Assembly: GCF_000765825.2 (NCBI RefSeq)
Contig: NZ_JRPE02000008.1
Span: 54,268 to 118,267 of the forward strand
DNA length: 64,000 bases
Direction of reading: 5' to 3'
From: Helicobacter magdeburgensis
GTDB lineage: Bacteria; Campylobacterota; Campylobacteria; Campylobacterales; Helicobacteraceae
A program made the position numbers and the translations under genes. The stretch's first letter is position 1, and each line of letters opens with the position of its first letter. Of the stretch, positions 35,633 to 45,664 are shown one piece after another. The notes beneath the pieces are model-generated. The model saw nothing but the letters and a program-made list of their open reading frames with translations. It ran no database searches and was not told where the DNA came from.

Positions 35633-36564
35633 TGCCCTTTGTCAATACGCCCTATCATATTAAAGAGCCTATTTTAGCGTTTTTGTGGCTTATGCGTGAG
35701 CGTGGATACACCCAAGCCAACGCCCAAAAAATCCTAGATAAACACCGCTTAACACAAGATAATCGCCCCATAAGCAAAGCGGAAAAGATTTGTGGGAATG
35801 TTATGCTAAGTGAGTTTGTGCCAAGCTCCATTCCGCACCTGCCAAATATTGAGCCACTTTTTTATAATGATGATTTTGCCATCTATGACAAACCGCATAA
35901 TCTCCTAACCCACCCCAAAGGACGCTTTTTTCACTATTCACTGAACGACATTCTTAAATCCCGCTTTGGCATACAGGCAAATGCTCTGCACCGCCTTGAT
36001 AAACAAACAAGTGGGCTTGTGCTATGCTCCATTAACCCAAAAAGCAAGAAAGCCCTAGAATCGCTTATGCAAAGTCGTAGCATTGCTAAAAGCTATTGTG
36101 CGATTGTTAAGGGCAGAGTAAAGGGGGAGATTCTTATCAATGAGCCGATAATGACACAAAAGCATAAGGGGGATTTAGCTATTAAAAGTATTGTGAGTGA
36201 AAAAGGCAAAGAAAGTCGCACGCTTATCCGCCCGCTAGCTTACCATAAAGATTCTACACTTATCCACGCCCTAGCCCTTACAGGCAGGACACATCAAATC
36301 CGTCTGCATTGCTCCTACATAGGACATAGAATCTTAGGCGACCCACTCTATGGCGTGAGTGAGGATAAAAGCAGATTCTACCTTGAAGCACCAAATCTTA
36401 GCCCAAAAGAGCATAAAGCCCTTTTTGACGCTCCTTTTTTATGTCTTAATGCCTATGCTCTGCATTTTAGCTTTCAAGGGAGTGATTATCATTTTAAGAG
36501 CAATGCTCCATTTGACTTTATGCCACATTTTCAGGGCTTTTTCCAAAGTCATACTTTCTTGTAG
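35632..36564 (+). CDS. RluA-family pseudouridine synthase
   Basis: The 310-residue enzyme converts uridine to pseudouridine in rRNA or tRNA. It has the catalytic motif LHRLDKQTSGLVL (about 121-133) with the nucleophilic Asp, YDKPHNLLTHP before it, and LTGRTHQIRLHCSYIGH near 222-238. An S4-like N-terminus is suggested (ANAQKILDKHRLTQDNRPI, residues about 24-42). The exact target is not determinable here. It is coupled to the acyltransferase gene by a one-base overlap. Confidence 0.9.
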   Translation: MPFVNTPYHIKEPILAFLWLMRERGYTQANAQKILDKHRLTQDNRPISKAEKICGNVMLSEFVPSSIPHLPNIEPLFYNDDFAIYDKPHNLLTHPKGRFFHYSLNDILKSRFGIQANALHRLDKQTSGLVLCSINPKSKKALESLMQSRSIAKSYCAIVKGRVKGEILINEPIMTQKHKGDLAIKSIVSEKGKESRTLIRPLAYHKDSTLIHALALTGRTHQIRLHCSYIGHRILGDPLYGVSEDKSRFYLEAPNLSPKEHKALFDAPFLCLNAYALHFSFQGSDYHFKSNAPFDFMPHFQGFFQSHTFL

Positions 36565-36595
36565 CCTTGCTTTTTTCATTCAAACCTTGCCTCTG

Positions 36596-36620
36596 TTTTT
36601 TTTTTTTTTTGTTGTATAAT
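36596..36620 (+). promoter_or_regulatory. Promoter with T15 tract, candidate phase-variable switch
   Basis: A run of 15 T (36596-36610) is followed by GTTG and a perfect TATAAT (36615-36620), 45 bases before the alpha-2-macroglobulin start. The tract spans the region between the -35 position and the -10 box. Slippage would change its length and so promoter strength. Confidence 0.75.
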
Positions 36621-36664
36621 ACAAGCTCTATTCTTAAAATAACCCCAACATTTAGGAGCTTTGT

Positions 36665-39600
36665 ATGTTAGATAGAATCTCCCACATTGTGCTTGTTTTT
36701 GCTATCAGTTTTTTTGCTCTTTTTATCCTAGCGTGTTCGGATAATAAGTCAGTGAGTTCTTATCCCCAAGAGTTAAGCACAGATGATTCTTTTACAATCA
36801 CTTTTAATGAGCCTATTATAGAAGAAAATGCCACACTTGAAAATGGCACACAAGCCTTGAAGGCAGTGCTACAAAGCACTGAAGCAGATAAAAAGATTTT
36901 TCTTAATGGAGAAAGCATTTTTGCAGAATACGGCTATCTTTCCCCCTATGAGCTGACAATAGTTTTTCCACAAGGGGCTTTAAAGCCAAATGCTAAATAT
37001 AAACTTGAACTTAAACTTGATAAGCTTGAAAGCTCCCGCCTTAAAGACACGCTAAACCTTGAGTTTCACACATTGCCCACACAGATTCACACTTCACAAT
37101 TTACCCCAAGCTTCATAAACGATACAAGCTTTAACTTTAATGTCAATGTGAGCTTTTCCCAGCCCATTGTCATTACACCCCTTGCCACAGCAAGTGAAGC
37201 AAAAGATTTTGATACATTACGCAAAGCCATATCACTAAAAGATGAGAGTGGCAAGGAGCTAGAATTTAGCGTAGGCTTTAATATTTATGATAGCACTTTG
37301 CTTATCCAATCTCAAAATCTTACCCTTACAGATAAGCCCACACGCTACATACTGACATTAAAGGCGGATTATTTTGGATTGCAAAAAGATGAGATTTTGC
37401 GATATGAACGCGTGAGTGAAGGCTTAGAGATTGTAGATATACAGGCTATTTCAAGTGAAAAGCCCCATATTCGGGTGCATTTTTCACAGCCCTTAGCGGA
37501 TAATAAAGACATACAAGATTTTATCTCTATAAGCCCAAATCTCAAAACAACCACCATTTTGCAGGGCAATATCCTGCAAATCTATGCCCCATTTAATATC
37601 ACACAAAGCTACACTTTGAAGATAAAAGAGGGCATTGCTGCGGTGGATAAATCGCGTCTAAAAGATTCTAAAGAAGAGCAGATTGTTTTTAATCAAATCG
37701 CCCCTTCTATTGTATTTTCACAGCAAGGTGTCTTCCTCCCAAGTCAAGCAGAGAAAAAAATCGCCTTTAAAAGTATGAATGTCAAAAAAGTCAAACTCAA
37801 AATAAGCAAAATTTATCCAAATAACATCACAGCCTATCTCCACAAACAAAATCTCATCGGCAGCACAAAATATGCGGACAACACAGATTATGACTACTAT
37901 GATGACTATGAAGATTCTGGAATCTATGCGGATTTTGAAAGGCTAGGCGATGTGGTGCTTGAAAAAGACTTCACACTAGATATGCAGAAAAATCAGTGGA
38001 TTCAAACACAGCTTGATTTTTCTGCCCTTAAGGCAAGTGAAGGCATTTTTATCCTTGAGTTAAGTTTTGATAAAGATGGGGTGGATTATGACTTCCCACA
38101 AGATACTGCCGATTGGAGAAAGGAGCAGTTTTTTAATAAATTTGGCAAGATTCAAAAGCATCTCATTTTTTCAAATATTGCTTTGTTAGCACAGCAGATT
38201 GATAACAAACTTGAAGTCCTAGCCCTTGATATTGCGAGCAATAAGCCCCTGCCACAAGTGCAAATCAATGCGATTAATCCAAAAAATCAAGTCATTGCTA
38301 AATCCACAAGCAACGCTCAAGGCTTAAGCACATTTGAAAATGCTAATAAGATTATGTATCTTAACGCAACAAATGGCAAAGACACAACTATTTTGCGACT
38401 TAACTCACCTTTAAGCTTGGAGGGCTTTGACACGCAAGGATTAGAATCTACAAGCAATGTCAATGCGTATATTTATACCGATAGAGGCGTATATCGTCCC
38501 GGCGATACCGCTCATATTAATATTATCGCTCGTGCTAACAATAAAAGCATAACCCACCCCATCAGCATATCTATCACTTCTCCGCAAGGCAAGATTGTGC
38601 TTGAAGACTTTATGCTAAAAGAGCAGCTTTTTGGGTTGTATCATTATGATTTTCAAACGCAAAAATCCGCACAGACAGGAATCTGGCGAGTGAAAGTCAA
38701 AGTTGGCGATGCGGAGTTTTGGCACAATCTCTCAATAGAAAGTGTCGTGCCAGATCGCATAAAAGCAGAGATTCTAAGCCCTGATACACTTTCACTTCAA
38801 AGCTTAGAAAAAAACAACAAAACACTTCCTTATGACATCAACGCACATTATCTTTTTGGCGCCCCTGCGGCGGATTTAAAGTTTGAAAGCAATCTCTATG
38901 TGCAAGGAGTGAATTTTTACGCTAAGGCGTATCCAAACTACACTTTTAGCCACCCTTCATCTTTGCAGTATAGCTTTAATGACAAGCAGACAGGCACATT
39001 AGATGAAAAGGGCAATTCATCTAATGCCTTTAGCCTAGATAACCTAGAAGATATAAATAAGAATCTCCGCGTCCTTATCCACACAAAAGTCTTTGAAAAT
39101 GGTGGTCGTTATGTCAATGCAAGAAAACCCATTAACATTGCCTTGTATGATAGCTTTGTAGGGATAAAAACGCCTACACGATATGTGAGTGCTGGAGATG
39201 AAATTGCCCTGCCTGTTATTGTTCTATCAAATGATACGCAAAAGCCCCTGCCAAATCGCAAACTCACTTATAGAATCTATCACAATAGCTACTCGTGGTG
39301 GTGGGATTATGATAGTTATGATGAATTTTCACGCTCTTTTAAAAAAGATAGAAACACTAAGCTTATTAAACAAGGCTCACTCACTTCGGGCGACAAGCCT
39401 ACTTTACTGCGTTTTAGCCCACATCAAAATGGAGAGCTTTTCATAGAAGTAGAAGATGAGAGCAATCATCAAAAAAGTGCGGTGTTTATGTATGCGAGTG
39501 AAAGTGGAGAGCCAACAGACGCACCAAAGCTCACTCAACTTCAAGTTAAAAGCGATAAACAAAGCTACTCTGCTAATGAAAAGGCAAAAATCAGCTTTGA

Positions 39601-42112
39601 AAGCCCTAAAGATTCTAAAGCCCTTGTAAGTGTTGTGGGGGGCAATAAGATTTTACAAAGATTTTGGCTTGACACACAAGAGGGGCAGACAAGCTTTGAG
39701 CTAGCACTCAAAGAGAGCTTTGCTCCAAATGTGTATGTCGCCATTGCACTATTACAAAATTACACAACACTTGATAATGACCGCTCACAGCGACTTTATG
39801 GCGTTTTACCCATTATGGTGGAAAATCCAGAATCTAAGCTTAACTTAGAGATACAAGCCCCTGATTCTATCCGCCCAAATACAGATTTTAAAGTCAAGCT
39901 TTCAAACACACAAAAGCAAAAGAGTGCCTACACACTTGCTATTGTTGATGAGGGATTGCTTAATCTCACGGATTTTATCTCGCCAAATCCGTGGGCGTAT
40001 TTCTATCAAAAAATGGCGTTTATGCTTTCAGTCTTTGATAATTATGATCTTATCATCGGCAGAGATATTGGCAAAATGCACCAGATTCTAAAAGTTGGCG
40101 GCGATGAGTTAGCCACCTCATCAAATCGCAAGGATTTAAATCAAGCAGAGAGATTTAAGCCTGTGGTGCTTTACTCTAAGCCTGTGATGAGTGATGAATC
40201 TGGCAATGCGGAGTTTAGCTACACAATGCCCGCATATATGGGAAGTGTGCGTATTATGGCAGTGGGTGTGAATGAAAAAGCCTATGGCTCTAAATCCCAA
40301 AATATGAAAATAACCGCTCCTGTGGTAATGCTCCCAACCCTGCCGCGTTCTTTAAAAATTGGCGATAGTTTTGAGCTTGCTATTGAAGTTTTACCCACAC
40401 AAGAAAATGTCGGCAAGACAACGCTAAAGCTTAAGAGTGGGGAAAAAATCAAGCTTGAAAAAACTAGCCTTACTTTAGATTTGAAAGATAAAAAGTCCCA
40501 AATCGTAAAAATCAATGCAAAAGTGAGTGAAGAGAGCATAGGGCAGGATTTTATAGAAATTAGCCTAGCAAATGGGGATTTTACAATGAGTGATGTAACA
40601 CATATTGATGTGTTGCCAAATAATCCCTACACGACTATCAGTCAAAAACACACGCTTGAATCTAAGCAAACACTAAGCCTAGAAAATCCCAAAAATTATG
40701 TCAAAGATTCAGAATCTAGCTATATTGTGGTAAGCCAAAAGCCCATTATGAGTATAGATCATCGCTTAAAATGGCTTATCCGCTACCCTTATGGCTGTAT
40801 TGAGCAAACTACTTCAAGCGTTATGCCCCAACTCTTTTTAAGCACATTAAGCAACGCAGACTTTATAGATAAGCCAAGCATTGTCAAAAATATCAATGCT
40901 GGAATCGCACGCATTAGCACATTCCAAACAAGCGATGGGGGCTTTGCGTATTGGCAGGGTGAATCTCAATCAAATTTTTGGGGCAGTGCGTATGCGGGAC
41001 ATTTCTTACTTTTGGCTAAGAAGCAGGGCTATTATGTGCCTGAAAGTGTGCTAAAAAAATGGATAAGTTACGCCACTTATAACGCTCAAGGCAATACTCA
41101 AAGCGGTGGCAATGTGTATTTACTCTATTTGCTCTCCCTTGCTGGTGAGCCACAAATTGGGCTATTAAATAATATCTATGAGCATCATCTTTCAAAGCTT
41201 GAAGTAAGTGATAAATGGCTGCTTGCTGCGGCTTATAGCCTTGCAGGAATGGACGAAGTTGCCAAAAAAATTACAAAAGATTTACCCACAAAGGCAACAA
41301 AACGCAATGACTCATATTATGATTTTAGCTATGGTTCAACCTTGCGTGATGATGCGATGATTTTAAATGCGTTCAGTGAGATTTACAAAACTCCGCACAA
41401 AGAGCTTTTATCCCATATCTTAGGGCAGCTTGAAAGTGATAAATGGTATAGCACTCAAACGCTTGGCTACTCACTCCTTGCCATTGCTAATACCATTCCA
41501 CAAGAGCAAACAGAGACAAAAAGCTTTAGCTTTAAATTTGATGGTAAGAGCTATGAGAGTGCGGATTCTATAAAACTGCCTTTTGATAGCCAAAAAGCGA
41601 AGTTTAGCTCTACAAGTGATTTTCCACTTTATATTAATCATATATGGGATGGAATCTTGCTTGAAAAGGACATTGCCGCAAGGGCGGAAAAAATCGCCCT
41701 TGAAAGGGAATTTTTAGATGAAAATGGCAAGGCTCTTGATGTCAGCACTCTAGATTCAGCAAAAAGCTTTTATCTCGTGCTAAGGCTTAAGAATGCCGAT
41801 GAGAACACACCTGTGAGTGTGAGAAATGTAGCTATTACACAGAATCTGCCAAGCGGCTGGGAGATTGAAAACACAAGGCTAAATGATGATAATCTGCCTG
41901 ATTTTGTCCGCAATGATAGTATCACTTACACGGACATTCGCGATGATAAGATAATGTGGTTTTTAGATTTTAATAGCCAATCTCGCAAGATGTTTGTAAA
42001 GATTAATACTATCACCCCCGGAAGCTACATTTTGCCCCCTGCTACTGCGGAAGCAATGTATGATAATAGCTTTAGGGCAAATACGACTGCTATGCCTGTT
42101 ATAGTGAAGTAA
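36665..42112 (+). CDS. Bacterial alpha-2-macroglobulin lipoprotein
   Basis: The 1815-residue lipoprotein traps attacking proteases in the periplasm. It has a lipoprotein signal with lipobox ILAC (Cys24), a series of MG domains (for example DRGVYRPGDTAHINIIARANN near 601-620, seen as DRGVYRPGDTAH), and the thioester motif YGCIEQTTSS with Cys1378 and Gln1381, followed by the alpha-helical thioester domain (GGFAYWQGESQSNFWGSAYAGHF, seen as GGFAYWQGESQ). Its length is that of the long E. coli YfhM type. pbpC follows after 23 bases, the usual pairing, which suggests they work together in sealing or repairing the envelope. Transcription is likely set by the T15 promoter. Confidence 0.93.
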   Translation: MLDRISHIVLVFAISFFALFILACSDNKSVSSYPQELSTDDSFTITFNEPIIEENATLENGTQALKAVLQSTEADKKIFLNGESIFAEYGYLSPYELTIVFPQGALKPNAKYKLELKLDKLESSRLKDTLNLEFHTLPTQIHTSQFTPSFINDTSFNFNVNVSFSQPIVITPLATASEAKDFDTLRKAISLKDESGKELEFSVGFNIYDSTLLIQSQNLTLTDKPTRYILTLKADYFGLQKDEILRYERVSEGLEIVDIQAISSEKPHIRVHFSQPLADNKDIQDFISISPNLKTTTILQGNILQIYAPFNITQSYTLKIKEGIAAVDKSRLKDSKEEQIVFNQIAPSIVFSQQGVFLPSQAEKKIAFKSMNVKKVKLKISKIYPNNITAYLHKQNLIGSTKYADNTDYDYYDDYEDSGIYADFERLGDVVLEKDFTLDMQKNQWIQTQLDFSALKASEGIFILELSFDKDGVDYDFPQDTADWRKEQFFNKFGKIQKHLIFSNIALLAQQIDNKLEVLALDIASNKPLPQVQINAINPKNQVIAKSTSNAQGLSTFENANKIMYLNATNGKDTTILRLNSPLSLEGFDTQGLESTSNVNAYIYTDRGVYRPGDTAHINIIARANNKSITHPISISITSPQGKIVLEDFMLKEQLFGLYHYDFQTQKSAQTGIWRVKVKVGDAEFWHNLSIESVVPDRIKAEILSPDTLSLQSLEKNNKTLPYDINAHYLFGAPAADLKFESNLYVQGVNFYAKAYPNYTFSHPSSLQYSFNDKQTGTLDEKGNSSNAFSLDNLEDINKNLRVLIHTKVFENGGRYVNARKPINIALYDSFVGIKTPTRYVSAGDEIALPVIVLSNDTQKPLPNRKLTYRIYHNSYSWWWDYDSYDEFSRSFKKDRNTKLIKQGSLTSGDKPTLLRFSPHQNGELFIEVEDESNHQKSAVFMYASESGEPTDAPKLTQLQVKSDKQSYSANEKAKISFESPKDSKALVSVVGGNKILQRFWLDTQEGQTSFELALKESFAPNVYVAIALLQNYTTLDNDRSQRLYGVLPIMVENPESKLNLEIQAPDSIRPNTDFKVKLSNTQKQKSAYTLAIVDEGLLNLTDFISPNPWAYFYQKMAFMLSVFDNYDLIIGRDIGKMHQILKVGGDELATSSNRKDLNQAERFKPVVLYSKPVMSDESGNAEFSYTMPAYMGSVRIMAVGVNEKAYGSKSQNMKITAPVVMLPTLPRSLKIGDSFELAIEVLPTQENVGKTTLKLKSGEKIKLEKTSLTLDLKDKKSQIVKINAKVSEESIGQDFIEISLANGDFTMSDVTHIDVLPNNPYTTISQKHTLESKQTLSLENPKNYVKDSESSYIVVSQKPIMSIDHRLKWLIRYPYGCIEQTTSSVMPQLFLSTLSNADFIDKPSIVKNINAGIARISTFQTSDGGFAYWQGESQSNFWGSAYAGHFLLLAKKQGYYVPESVLKKWISYATYNAQGNTQSGGNVYLLYLLSLAGEPQIGLLNNIYEHHLSKLEVSDKWLLAAAYSLAGMDEVAKKITKDLPTKATKRNDSYYDFSYGSTLRDDAMILNAFSEIYKTPHKELLSHILGQLESDKWYSTQTLGYSLLAIANTIPQEQTETKSFSFKFDGKSYESADSIKLPFDSQKAKFSSTSDFPLYINHIWDGILLEKDIAARAEKIALEREFLDENGKALDVSTLDSAKSFYLVLRLKNADENTPVSVRNVAITQNLPSGWEIENTRLNDDNLPDFVRNDSITYTDIRDDKIMWFLDFNSQSRKMFVKINTITPGSYILPPATAEAMYDNSFRANTTAMPVIVK

Positions 42113-42135
42113 TGTGGCAAAGTAGCTTGTAATCC

Positions 42136-44442
42136 GTGAAAAAAATAGGGGCTACTTTTAAGCAAGGGCTGGTGCTTTGTTTGCTTTGCCTTGTGCTTTT
42201 TTGTCTGTATGGGCTAGGTGTGTATGTGCAGTTTTTACACACCTTGCCAAAGACTGATCTTTTTGAATCTGTATATAGCAAAAGTGTGCTTGATAGGCAG
42301 GGCAGAATCTTAAGCGTTTTTTTAAATCAAGCAGAGCAGTGGCATCTCAAATCCCCAACACCCATTCCAAATAAACTAAAAATTGCCGCTCTTACTTATG
42401 AGGATAAGCGATTTTCTAAACATTTTGGCGTTGATATTTTAGCCCTTTTAAGAAGTGTGAGAAATAACTTTACCCAAACAAAACGCACTGGCGGTAGCAC
42501 CATAAGTATGCAGGTAGTCAAGCTCTATCTCAAGCCCAAGCGGACATATAGCAATAAGATTAATGAAATATTTCAAGCCCTAGCCCTTGAAACCGCCTAT
42601 AATAAAGATGAGATTCTAGCAATGTATCTTAATAACGCCCCTTATGGTGGCAATATCATCGGCTATCACTCCGCTTCACTCTTATATTTTGGTAAAGATT
42701 CCACACAGCTCACTTGGGCTGAATCTGCCCTCCTTGCTATTTTGCCAAATGCACCCGGATTATTAAATCTTAACAAAAATCCGCAGATTCTAAAAAATAA
42801 ACGCGATTTACTTTTGCGTAAGCTCCATACGCTTGGCTATTTTGATGAGACAATCCTTGAGCTTTCCCTGAAAGAGCCAATACCGCAAGGCAAAAAGCCT
42901 ATTCAAAATCTAGCCCCACACCTAAGCCTAAAACTTATCCAACAAAGCACAAAAAGCAATATCACAAGCACGATTGATAAACAGATTCAAGCAAAATTAG
43001 AATCTAAAATCAAAGCCTATCACAAAAAGCTTCTTTCACTTGGGATTTTAAATCTCTCCGCCCTTGTTGTGGATACCAAAAGTGGTGAGATTCTAAGCTA
43101 TATCGGTTCGCAGGATTTTTTGGACATAGAGAATTTTGGGCAGATTGATGGTGTGGTTGCCCTCCGTTCGCCCGGCTCCTTACTCAAGCCATTTTTATAC
43201 GCACTTAGCATTGATTCTGGGCTTATTGCTCCACAAAGTCTGCTTGTTGATGTGCCGATGTTTTTTTCTAACTTCAAGCCCCAAAATGCTAATAAAACTT
43301 TTCAAGGGTTAATCACCGCTGAATCTGCCCTGCAAAAATCGCTCAATGTCCCTTTTGTTAGGCTATTGCAAACTTATGGGTATGAAAAATTTTTCTATGC
43401 CTTGCAAGATATGGCGGGGCTTAAGCCTAGCAATGCTTCGCGATATGGGCTTTCTCTCATACTTGGCTCAAAGGAGATGAGTATGCTTCAAATCGCAAGA
43501 TTGTATAGAGGGCTAGGGAATTATGGCTCTTTTGGCGATTTATACACGACATTACCCTATGAGAAAAAGCAAGAAAAGTCCTATATTACGCAAGGCAGTG
43601 CCTATCTCACATTGCATTCGCTCAAAGAGCTAAAACGCGAGGGGGAGCTAGACTATCACAAAGAAAAAATGGCTTTTTCGTGGAAAAGTGGCACAAGCTA
43701 TGGGAGAAAAGACGCGTGGGCAGCAGGGTGTAGCCCACAATATACCATTGTTGTTTGGGCGGGGAACTTTACAGGCAAACCAAATCCTAATATTTTTGGC
43801 GTCAAAACCGCAGGGACACTGCTTTTTGAGCTTTTAGAAGAACTTCCACATAATAATGTCAATTTCACTCTGCCAACTTCCAAGCTCACTTATATTGAAG
43901 CAGATAAATTCAGCGGATATAGGCTAACTGAAGATATGAAAGCACTTTTACCCGATAATGCCACAAAAGACGCTACGCAAAGCATTCTCTTTCCGCTAGA
44001 TTCTAGAATCTTACGCACCTCGCCTTTTTATAAAAAAGCCTTTATGTATGATGGCAAAGAGCTAGATTCACAAGATGAGAACTTTATTTACGCCACGCCA
44101 CAGCTCACACTCAATCTCCCGCTCAATGTGCTAACTTATTATAAACTTCAAAATGTCAATGTTGAAAAGCACCTTACCAAGCAGGAAAAAACGCTTAAAA
44201 TCATCTATCCCACGCAGAATCTTAAGATTATCCAACCTAAAGATTTTAGCGGACAGCAGGAGCTGATTATCCGCATTGCCAATCTTAAAAATCAAAATGT
44301 CTCGTGGTATTTGGATAAAAATCTAATCCATAGCTCAAACTCTGCCACACTCAAAATTTTTCTTCCTAAAGGCACTCATTATTTAAGCATTGTAGGCGAA
44401 GATGGGGGTATTGACAGCGTGAGATTCAGTATAGAAAACTAA
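42136..44442 (+). CDS. pbpC: Penicillin-binding protein 1C
   Basis: PBP1C polymerises glycan strands and carries a transpeptidase domain. The 768-residue protein has a membrane helix (about 12-35), a GT51 transglycosylase domain with TYEDKRFSKHFGVD (about 89-102) and RTGGSTISMQVVKL, and a transpeptidase domain with RSPGSLLKPFLYAL (SxxK), QKSLNVPFVR (SxN) and WKSGTSYGRKDAWAAG (KSGT). A C-terminal BiPBP-type domain (about 670-768) follows. It starts at GTG. Only a weak ribosome site is visible, so it may depend on read-through from the macroglobulin gene. Confidence 0.93.
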   Translation: MKKIGATFKQGLVLCLLCLVLFCLYGLGVYVQFLHTLPKTDLFESVYSKSVLDRQGRILSVFLNQAEQWHLKSPTPIPNKLKIAALTYEDKRFSKHFGVDILALLRSVRNNFTQTKRTGGSTISMQVVKLYLKPKRTYSNKINEIFQALALETAYNKDEILAMYLNNAPYGGNIIGYHSASLLYFGKDSTQLTWAESALLAILPNAPGLLNLNKNPQILKNKRDLLLRKLHTLGYFDETILELSLKEPIPQGKKPIQNLAPHLSLKLIQQSTKSNITSTIDKQIQAKLESKIKAYHKKLLSLGILNLSALVVDTKSGEILSYIGSQDFLDIENFGQIDGVVALRSPGSLLKPFLYALSIDSGLIAPQSLLVDVPMFFSNFKPQNANKTFQGLITAESALQKSLNVPFVRLLQTYGYEKFFYALQDMAGLKPSNASRYGLSLILGSKEMSMLQIARLYRGLGNYGSFGDLYTTLPYEKKQEKSYITQGSAYLTLHSLKELKREGELDYHKEKMAFSWKSGTSYGRKDAWAAGCSPQYTIVVWAGNFTGKPNPNIFGVKTAGTLLFELLEELPHNNVNFTLPTSKLTYIEADKFSGYRLTEDMKALLPDNATKDATQSILFPLDSRILRTSPFYKKAFMYDGKELDSQDENFIYATPQLTLNLPLNVLTYYKLQNVNVEKHLTKQEKTLKIIYPTQNLKIIQPKDFSGQQELIIRIANLKNQNVSWYLDKNLIHSSNSATLKIFLPKGTHYLSIVGEDGGIDSVRFSIEN

Positions 44443-44500
44443 GGCATTAGCAAAAATAGGCTAAGATTTTGCCTTATCAAAAAAAACATAAGGAGAAAAA

Positions 44501-45244
44501 ATGACATTTAGTGGAAGTAATGTGCTGATTACAGGAGCAAGCAAAGGCATTGGCGCACAGATTGCCAAAACTTTAGCAGGATATGGGCTAAAAGTATGGA
44601 TAAACTACCGCTCAAAGCCTGAACTTGCCGATAATCTTAAAAATGAAATAGAATCTAGCGGCGGCAAGGTGGCGGTGATTAAGTTTGATGCGAGTGTTGA
44701 AGAGGAGTTTGTCGCTGGACTAAAGGCAATTACTGAAAGCGATGGGGCTTTAAGCTATCTAGTCAATAATGCAGGGATTACAAATGATAAACTTGCCTTG
44801 CGTATGAGTGTGAGCGATTTTGATAGTGTGATTGAAGCTAATCTCAAATCCTGCTTTATCGGTTGTAGGGAAGCGTTAAAAATTATGGGCAAACAACGAT
44901 TTGGAAGTGTGGTAAATATCGCCTCTATTATCGGTGAGCGTGGCAATATGGGGCAAACAAACTATGCAGCAAGCAAGGGCGGTATGATTGCTATGAGTAA
45001 ATCTTTTGCCTATGAGGGTGCGCCTCGCAATATCCGCTTTAACTGCGTTACACCCGGATTCATTAAAAGCGATATGACAGATGAGCTAAAGCCTGAAGCC
45101 GTAGAATCTTATCTCAAAAATATTCCTTTGGCGCGTTTTGGGGAAGCAAATGATGTGGCTGAAGCGGTGGCATTTTTGCTTTCAAATGCTTCATCATATA
45201 TCACAGGAGAAGTGCTAAAAGTCAATGGTGGGCTTTATATGTAA
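44501..45244 (+). CDS. fabG: 3-oxoacyl-[ACP] reductase
   Basis: FabG reduces 3-ketoacyl-ACP with NADPH in fatty acid elongation. The 247-residue short-chain dehydrogenase has TGASKGIGAQIA (about 10-21), NNAGITNDKLALRMS (about 87-101), the catalytic Ser in VNIASIIGE, YAASKGGMIAMSK with the catalytic Tyr-x3-Lys, and GFIKSDMT. A ribosome site (AAGGAG) precedes the ATG. acpP follows after 66 bases. Confidence 0.96.
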   Translation: MTFSGSNVLITGASKGIGAQIAKTLAGYGLKVWINYRSKPELADNLKNEIESSGGKVAVIKFDASVEEEFVAGLKAITESDGALSYLVNNAGITNDKLALRMSVSDFDSVIEANLKSCFIGCREALKIMGKQRFGSVVNIASIIGERGNMGQTNYAASKGGMIAMSKSFAYEGAPRNIRFNCVTPGFIKSDMTDELKPEAVESYLKNIPLARFGEANDVAEAVAFLLSNASSYITGEVLKVNGGLYM

Positions 45245-45272
45245 AGGCACTTGCCATTTAACAAATCTTTGC

Positions 45273-45278
45273 TATAAT
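45273..45278 (+). promoter_or_regulatory. acpP promoter -10
   Basis: TTTGCTATAATGC contains a perfect extended -10 (TGCTATAAT), with TATAAT at 45273-45278, 33 bases before the acpP ATG. It gives acpP its own strong promoter inside the fab cluster. Confidence 0.7.
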
Positions 45279-45310
45279 GCGGAGTTTAAGTTTAAAACTA
45301 AGGAGAAAAA

Positions 45311-45541
45311 ATGAGCACATTTGAAGATGTAAAGGCAGTCGTAGTAGAGCAACTTAGCGTTAATGCTGATGAGGTAAAGCCAGAATCTCGCTTTATTGAG
45401 GATTTGAATGCGGATTCTCTTGATGTTGTAGAGCTTGTTATGGCTTTGGAAGAAAAGTTTTCTATTGAAATCCCTGATGAAGATGCAGAAAAAATCAAAA
45501 CCGTAAATGATGTTGTAGCTTATATTGACGCAAACAAATAA
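45311..45541 (+). CDS. acpP: Acyl carrier protein
   Basis: ACP carries growing acyl chains on a phosphopantetheine arm. The 76-residue acidic protein has the attachment motif [19 protein letters not shown] with the modified Ser in DSL at about position 37. AAGGAGAAAAA precedes the ATG. It has its own promoter. Confidence 0.98.
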   Translation: MSTFEDVKAVVVEQLSVNADEVKPESRFIEDLNADSLDVVELVMALEEKFSIEIPDEDAEKIKTVNDVVAYIDANK

Positions 45542-45565
45542 CATCACTTCACCTAAACCTATGCT

Positions 45566-45571
45566 TATAAT
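45566..45571 (+). promoter_or_regulatory. fabF promoter -10
   Basis: ATGCTTATAATG contains TATAAT at 45566-45571, about 95 bases before the fabF ATG, which leaves a long leader with a tandem repeat. Confidence 0.5.
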
Positions 45572-45629
45572 GTTATAAAAAGTGCTTAGAATCTTACAGG
45601 CACCGCATTCTAATGCATAGGCGGATTCT

Positions 45630-45653
45630 AATTTTAGTTAAAATTTTAGTTAT
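45630..45653. repeat. 12-bp tandem repeat before fabF
   Basis: AATTTTAGTTAA (45630-45641) is followed by AATTTTAGTTAT (45642-45653), 11 of 12 bases identical. It ends just before the fabF ribosome site AAAGGAA. Confidence 0.6.
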
Positions 45654-45664
45654 AAAGGAATGGT

